Source of the DNA: Temperatibacter marinus | GTDB lineage: Bacteria > Pseudomonadota > Alphaproteobacteria > Sphingomonadales > Kordiimonadaceae | Assembly: GCF_031598375.1 (NCBI RefSeq) | Contig: NZ_CP123872.1 | Coordinates: 2,972,501-3,036,500, forward strand | Direction of reading: 5' to 3' | Length of the DNA: 64,000 nucleotides | In this document: in pieces, positions 60,217 to 64,000 of the stretch | Layout: the number at the start of each line of letters is the position of its first letter | How positions within the stretch are numbered: the stretch's first letter is position 1 | Position numbers and translations under genes: made by a program | The notes under the pieces: model-generated | What the model was told of the DNA's origin: nothing | Database searches by the model: none | What the model saw: the letters and a program-made list of their open reading frames with translations, nothing else

Positions 60217-61617
60217 TTACCGCACACCACTTGGAAAGAGAATAACTCTGACCGTCTGCAGGATTATCAACACATCCAAAAAAATTGAATAATTTTTGAT
60301 ATAATAGAGGTCATATTCTAATTTGCGCTTAGCATCTTCCTCTGAAGCCCCATAGGGATAGCGCAACTGAGCCCATCCTGTAATGCCAGGCTTCACAAAA
60401 TGCCTTTCTTGGTAAAAAGGGATCGACTTATTAAATTGATCAACGAAGAAAGGGCGCTCTGGCCTTGGACCAACAAATGACATATCCCCTCTGAGGACAT
60501 TTAGGATTTGCGGCAGTTCATCAATGCGTGTCCGCCTAAAAAATCCACCGACTGCCGTCACGCGCGGATCATTCTCTTGTGCCCACTGAGGCCCGTCTTG
60601 TTCGGCCGTGACTGTCATCGTTCTAAACTTAAACAAATCAAAGCTTTTTCCGCCGTATCCAACACGCTCTTGTACGTAAAAAAGCGGCCCTTTGCTTGTG
60701 ACTTTTACGAGTATTGCGGCAATAATCATTAGCGGACTTGCCAGTAAAAGCATGAGAGAAGAGACGGTTATATCTGACAAGCGCTTCAGCCAATACTCAA
60801 AGAAACTGCTGCCTTTAAACCCATCAGCAAATATGATCCACTCATCTTTTAAACTGTCAATATCCACATAACCAAATGCCTGCTCATAAAAACTTGTAAG
60901 ATCTTGAATGGTCATCCCATCCATTTTGCATGCGATCAGGTCTGCCAAGATATTTTCTTTCTGACGTGCTGAAGCAAGTGGAATGATCGTCTCTGCCCCC
61001 AGCCCTCTGACAAAACCAGAAAAGTCATCAATTTCTGAATAAAGATGAACAGCTTCATTCTCTGATCGTTGATCAAAGGTTGTCTGTGACAAGCAGACAA
61101 TGCCAACAACCTCAACGCCAATCTCTTTGGCTTCTTTTGCTGCCGATTGAATTTCAAGGGCTTGTGCATCGTCTCCGATAATGACAATCTTTAATTTCAA
61201 ACTGGCATTGACAATAAGTCCCATGACCATCCAATGTAAAAATGGCACCAGCACAAGACTTGATAAACTCACATAGACTAATTCTTTTCTAACCATTGAA
61301 GTATAATCAATGAAGAATAAGAACCCTGCGACCATTAAAGTTGCCACAAGGAGTACAAGAACAAACCTAATTACGAAATTTCGGAAGCTTCGAACACTAT
61401 CGGAGGCGTAACAGCCAACAGCCAACATACCAGCAACAACCAGTGAAGAAAAAAACAACTCAATAAGAAGGTCAGCGAGAACAAAAGTCGATGCATTTTG
61501 CATAAGCGGGAAGTCAAACCGAACCACAAGGAAAGCTATGGCCGCCAAAAATATAAAATCCGCCCCCATGAGAGCCAATTTCACAGGCGAAATATAGTGA
61601 CGAAATACCCTAATCAC
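60217..61617 (-). CDS. Initiating sugar transferase (polyprenol-phosphate phosphoglycosyltransferase), XrtA/EpsB type
   Basis: A 466-residue WcaJ-like protein. Four N-terminal transmembrane helices and a middle CoA-binding-like domain (about residues 145-260) precede a membrane-anchored catalytic domain (about 275-466). Catalytic-domain motifs are YVQERVGYGGKSFDLFKFRT and the LRGDMSFVGPRPERPFFV segment with the essential DE-type pair nearby. It starts polysaccharide synthesis by placing the first sugar-phosphate on undecaprenyl phosphate. GTG start at 61617 with aaggga eight bases upstream. It is the first gene of the XrtA locus, behind a good sigma-70 site. Confidence 0.92.
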   Translation of the reverse strand: MIRVFRHYISPVKLALMGADFIFLAAIAFLVVRFDFPLMQNASTFVLADLLIELFFSSLVVAGMLAVGCYASDSVRSFRNFVIRFVLVLLVATLMVAGFLFFIDYTSMVRKELVYVSLSSLVLVPFLHWMVMGLIVNASLKLKIVIIGDDAQALEIQSAAKEAKEIGVEVVGIVCLSQTTFDQRSENEAVHLYSEIDDFSGFVRGLGAETIIPLASARQKENILADLIACKMDGMTIQDLTSFYEQAFGYVDIDSLKDEWIIFADGFKGSSFFEYWLKRLSDITVSSLMLLLASPLMIIAAILVKVTSKGPLFYVQERVGYGGKSFDLFKFRTMTVTAEQDGPQWAQENDPRVTAVGGFFRRTRIDELPQILNVLRGDMSFVGPRPERPFFVDQFNKSIPFYQERHFVKPGITGWAQLRYPYGASEEDAKRKLEYDLYYIKNYSIFLDVLIILQTVRVILFPSGVR

Positions 61618-61686
61618 GCAATAATCCCTTCATTGCCTAGCCATCTAAAGAGAAGATGGGCATGCCGACCCCATTAACCCCTTGAT

Positions 61687-61714
61687 ATTCTAGCAGTTAT
61701 TTTCAAGGATGCAA
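61687..61714 (-). promoter_or_regulatory. Sigma-70 promoter of the XrtA/exopolysaccharide locus
   Basis: On the minus strand TTGCAT and TAGAAT are separated by 16 bp, with an extended TGC before the -10. It lies about 70 bp upstream of the initiating sugar transferase start. The leader between contains a small hairpin (ccatct/agatgg). Confidence 0.48.
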
Positions 61715-61730
61715 GAAAGGAAATCTTTGA

Positions 61731-62675
61731 CTAACGGGAGAGTGGAAGAGACAAGATTGAGACCGCATCATTCAACATATTTATAGCAAAACCAGCCCCA
61801 ACACCCATGGCACAGTCATGAGGCATATTTACAATCGGGAGAAGACCGATTTTCCCCATAGCATGAGCATGGGCATCATTGAGCGGCGCACCGAGCTGAC
61901 AATGATCGATTGAAGACGGATCCATTTTCCATAGCAGAAGAGCAGCCACGGACGGTGCCCACCCATCAAGGATGACAGGCAATTGACGGCTACGCGCTGC
62001 CAGGATGGCGCCAACAGAGGCGGCCATCTCTCTGCCACCCCATAAGCGTAAGAGCTCAAGCGGGCCCTCTTCAGAAGACCCATTCAACAGCTGCTGTGCT
62101 TTTCCAGCAGCCGTCCTCAAACCTTCTTCTTTTGCAAACTGCCCAGACTCGAGCCCTAAGAGACGGCAAATGATGGCAATAGCATAGGGTTCAGATCCAA
62201 AGGCTAACTCTCCCAACCCCAAGAGATCTCCGCCTGATGCAGAAGCTTCCATCCCAAACGCCACAGCCGCCATAACCTCAGCTTCTGTCCAGACAGGCTC
62301 AGGGGATGCAGCGGCTTTGTGAGGAATTTCCACTGCCATTTCAAGCACGCGAAGCCCCGTCCCATGAGTCTTGCAAAGTTGATTCACAAAAGACTGACCT
62401 TTACTCGCAAAGTCGATATAGAACTTTATGCCTTCAGCTTCCATACCGCCCTCGTAACTTGAGGCTAACAGGCAGATATGACTTTCTGCAAGAGAGGGCT
62501 TTGCTTTCCCTTGCCATCCTGCCAGCCAAAGCAGCAAATCTCTGATGCGGCCGCCCGCACCTCCAATGGGCAATGCCTGCATATCATCCTGCAGTATTTT
62601 TACACTGCTATGATCCTGATCTGGCAGTTGCGACAGCAGGTTTTTAAGATCATCGAACGGACTATTTGAAGGCAT
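61731..62675 (-). CDS. CobT-like phosphoribosyltransferase homologue with altered active site
   Basis: A 314-residue protein of the nicotinate-nucleotide:dimethylbenzimidazole phosphoribosyltransferase (CobT) family. RLWGGREMAASVGAILAARSRQLPVILDGWAPSVAALLL, an unbroken run near residues 205-243 split here across two recognisable parts, is the CobT core. Two CobT signatures are lost: the GDHGV segment is replaced by ASSYEGGMEAEG, and the LGEGxGA loop near 286-295 reads HDCAMGVGAGFA, so Met290 sits where the catalytic glutamate is expected. It may have another role or be inactive. No cobalamin genes or cobalamin riboswitch are nearby. The start has only a weak ribosome site. Confidence 0.6.
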   Translation of the reverse strand: MPSNSPFDDLKNLLSQLPDQDHSSVKILQDDMQALPIGGAGGRIRDLLLWLAGWQGKAKPSLAESHICLLASSYEGGMEAEGIKFYIDFASKGQSFVNQLCKTHGTGLRVLEMAVEIPHKAAASPEPVWTEAEVMAAVAFGMEASASGGDLLGLGELAFGSEPYAIAIICRLLGLESGQFAKEEGLRTAAGKAQQLLNGSSEEGPLELLRLWGGREMAASVGAILAARSRQLPVILDGWAPSVAALLLWKMDPSSIDHCQLGAPLNDAHAHAMGKIGLLPIVNMPHDCAMGVGAGFAINMLNDAVSILSLPLSR

Positions 62676-62828
62676 AATTTATCATTTCAATACTAGATTT
62701 ATCATTTCAAGTGTGGGTTCACAATGCGCTGATATCTACCATATAATTTTCATTAAGCAAGGTTGATATCTTAGCAATCTGCTTTTGATGGGAGCAGTGG
62801 CATGATTCTTGTAGGAATCTAAGCGTAA

Positions 62829-64000
62829 ATGGCCTATAGTAAGGCAGAATTAGAACTAGTTTGTATGGTGTTTAAGATGTCAATCGCAAAAAAACCAATT
62901 TCATTGTTGTTAATCATAGGGTTAGCTATATCTGGCGCTTATCTATCCTTTGGGATGTACAAAAGATCTGGCATGCCAGATCTGGAGCAACTTTCTAAGT
63001 TGCCACGCCCCTCAGACATTGTGCCGCCTCCAGCAACCTATGTTATGCAAGTTGAACCAGATCCAGAAATTCCTGGAATCCGCAGATTGCGCATCATTCG
63101 TCCATCCTTTCAAGCTGAAGAAGCGGACAAGACTAGCAATAAAGCTTTTTATCTAACCGGGACTAAAAGTGCCGAACTCATTCGCAATCCGACTGAGGAT
63201 AGCATCAAGCCATATCCAGAAGTTACTTTGCAAGAAGCAGCCCTTGGCGCACTCTCGGCAGATGAATGGGGTTTCCAAGCTGTTCAGGCGTATATTAATA
63301 AATCTTTAGGCGACGAAGCTCGCACAAAACGCCGTATTGATGACCTACTTTCTGCGATTGAATCTCGTGCAAGCCAATATGACTCTGCGACAATATCAGA
63401 CGCTATTAACCTTGTGATTGAGGCAGGCGCCCGCAGTTATTGGTCAGCCTTTATGGCACCGGTTATTCTTGATGAAAACTTCAAACTTAAAGATGGAGCG
63501 ATTGGTTGGGACTTTGGTCCACAAACCAAAAATGCCTATGATGATTTCATTCGGGTCTCGCCCAATAGTGACATGGTGCAAGGAAATGCAATGCGCAGCC
63601 TTGATCGTCGCAACAATGGCGCAACTATTCTGAATGATGGCATTAAGAATATGGATATGTTCGTTGCGACCGGGCTTGATGACGGTCTTTACCGCGTTGT
63701 TATTCTGACAGGGCGTATGCCACAGCAAGAAGAAATACAATATCCTTTTGGTGTTTCGATCCAGCAAAATGGAGCAAAACTAAATTTAATTGACACCAGA
63801 GCGACAGAACGCCTAGCCCCTGTCATGAGCTTGGCGACAGACGGACCAGCTCGCATTGAAGATCGCGAAAACATCAATCTTGAGATTGACTCTTCTGAGC
63901 AAGGCCGACGTGGGGGTGGCTCAGGTCAGATGATTGTAACACGCGCCGAAGTTCAAAATGGGACTCTCCGCATTGACTTCCGGGCAATGGGTGCTGCGGG
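62829..64000 (+). CDS. Membrane-anchored exported protein with possible malectin-like domain (cut off by window edge)
   Basis: An open frame of about 390 codons running past the window end. Possible starts are the ATG at 62829 (right after an in-frame stop, with tagga upstream), and ATGs at 62865 and 62877. One hydrophobic helix follows (ISLLLIIGLAISGAYLSFGM), then a Pro-rich stretch, then a globular part. Near residues 215-290 the pattern WDFGPQTKNAYDDFIRVSP, FVATGLDDGLYRVVILTG resembles carbohydrate-binding malectin-like domains of lyases and esterases. This is my weakest family inference. Other genes past the edge would decide the protein's role. Confidence 0.55.
   Translation, partial: MAYSKAELELVCMVFKMSIAKKPISLLLIIGLAISGAYLSFGMYKRSGMPDLEQLSKLPRPSDIVPPPATYVMQVEPDPEIPGIRRLRIIRPSFQAEEADKTSNKAFYLTGTKSAELIRNPTEDSIKPYPEVTLQEAALGALSADEWGFQAVQAYINKSLGDEARTKRRIDDLLSAIESRASQYDSATISDAINLVIEAGARSYWSAFMAPVILDENFKLKDGAIGWDFGPQTKNAYDDFIRVSPNSDMVQGNAMRSLDRRNNGATILNDGIKNMDMFVATGLDDGLYRVVILTGRMPQQEEIQYPFGVSIQQNGAKLNLIDTRATERLAPVMSLATDGPARIEDRENINLEIDSSEQGRRGGGSGQMIVTRAEVQNGTLRIDFRAMGAA

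Noticed and set aside
62676-62828. Cobalamin riboswitch upstream of the CobT-like gene
   Set aside because: The upstream 153 bp are far too short and lack the B12-box consensus.
1-64000. Insertion sequences, prophage or CRISPR arrays
   Set aside because: I saw no transposase, integrase, phage structural gene or regularly spaced repeat; the Asp/Ser tract is within a coding gene.

Overview
The window looks like chromosomal DNA of a free-living, flagellated alphaproteobacterium with moderate-to-low G+C. The evidence is an alphaproteobacterial set of genes: the division-site ATPase MipZ, the flagellar pair FlbT/FlaF beside a short flagellin, a FlmG-like flagellin glycosyltransferase, ClpS/ClpA, HspQ and a class II DAHP synthase. 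An XrtA exosortase locus in such a background would fit Kordiimonadales/Emcibacterales-like or sphingomonad-like relatives, but I cannot fix the genus. I saw no insertion sequences, phage genes or CRISPR arrays.

Layout. 1-13 kb: housekeeping genes (DUF817 fragment, PaaI-type thioesterase, sialidase-like protein, AIM24-like protein, 3-methyladenine glycosylase, SppA-MsrB, ClpS-ClpA, J-domain protein-MipZ, Bax-like glucosaminidase, PanC, a pseudo-receiver protein). 13-22 kb: MgtE, then a flagellin glycosylation island. Its operon flmG-like/neuA/neuB/neuC is read leftward from a good sigma-54 site and stands back to back with flbT-flaF and a flagellin gene that has its own sigma-54 site; tRNA-Asn follows. 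22-37 kb: CPBP protease, an exported M17 aminopeptidase, an OmpA protein with a structured leader, a DAACS transporter, queuosine genes queC/queE/queF around a TSUP transporter, hspQ with a palindromic leader, a sulfurtransferase/cystathionine lyase/3-hydroxybutyrate dehydrogenase operon, tRNA-Arg, DAHP synthase, an ankyrin protein and a HAD phosphatase.

37-42 kb: a compact leftward cassette of two paralogous proteins with Tat-like signals, a PqqD-like protein, an HprK-related kinase A and a nucleotidyltransferase-fold protein. This resembles the poorly understood 'HPr-rel-A' gene set. The twin exported proteins are unfamiliar to me and are the best candidates for an undescribed component. 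A PhoB-like regulator separates this cassette from the next locus.

42-62 kb: a nearly complete exosortase A (XrtA)-associated exopolysaccharide locus, all on the minus strand: initiating sugar transferase, PrsT-like TPR protein, glycosyltransferase, a previously uncalled 47-residue membrane ORF, export lipoprotein, Wzz-like protein, tyrosine autokinase, outer-membrane barrel, AAA ATPase, polysaccharide deacetylase, FemAB-like protein, second glycosyltransferase, XrtA fused to an EpsI domain, and an asparagine-synthase-like amidotransferase. No PEP-CTERM substrate is encoded in the window. The right end holds a CobT homologue whose catalytic glutamate appears to be missing, and the start of a membrane-anchored protein with a possible malectin-like domain.

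Start codons were chosen by Shine-Dalgarno position where several were possible. All functional names come from motif recognition by eye; no database search was run.
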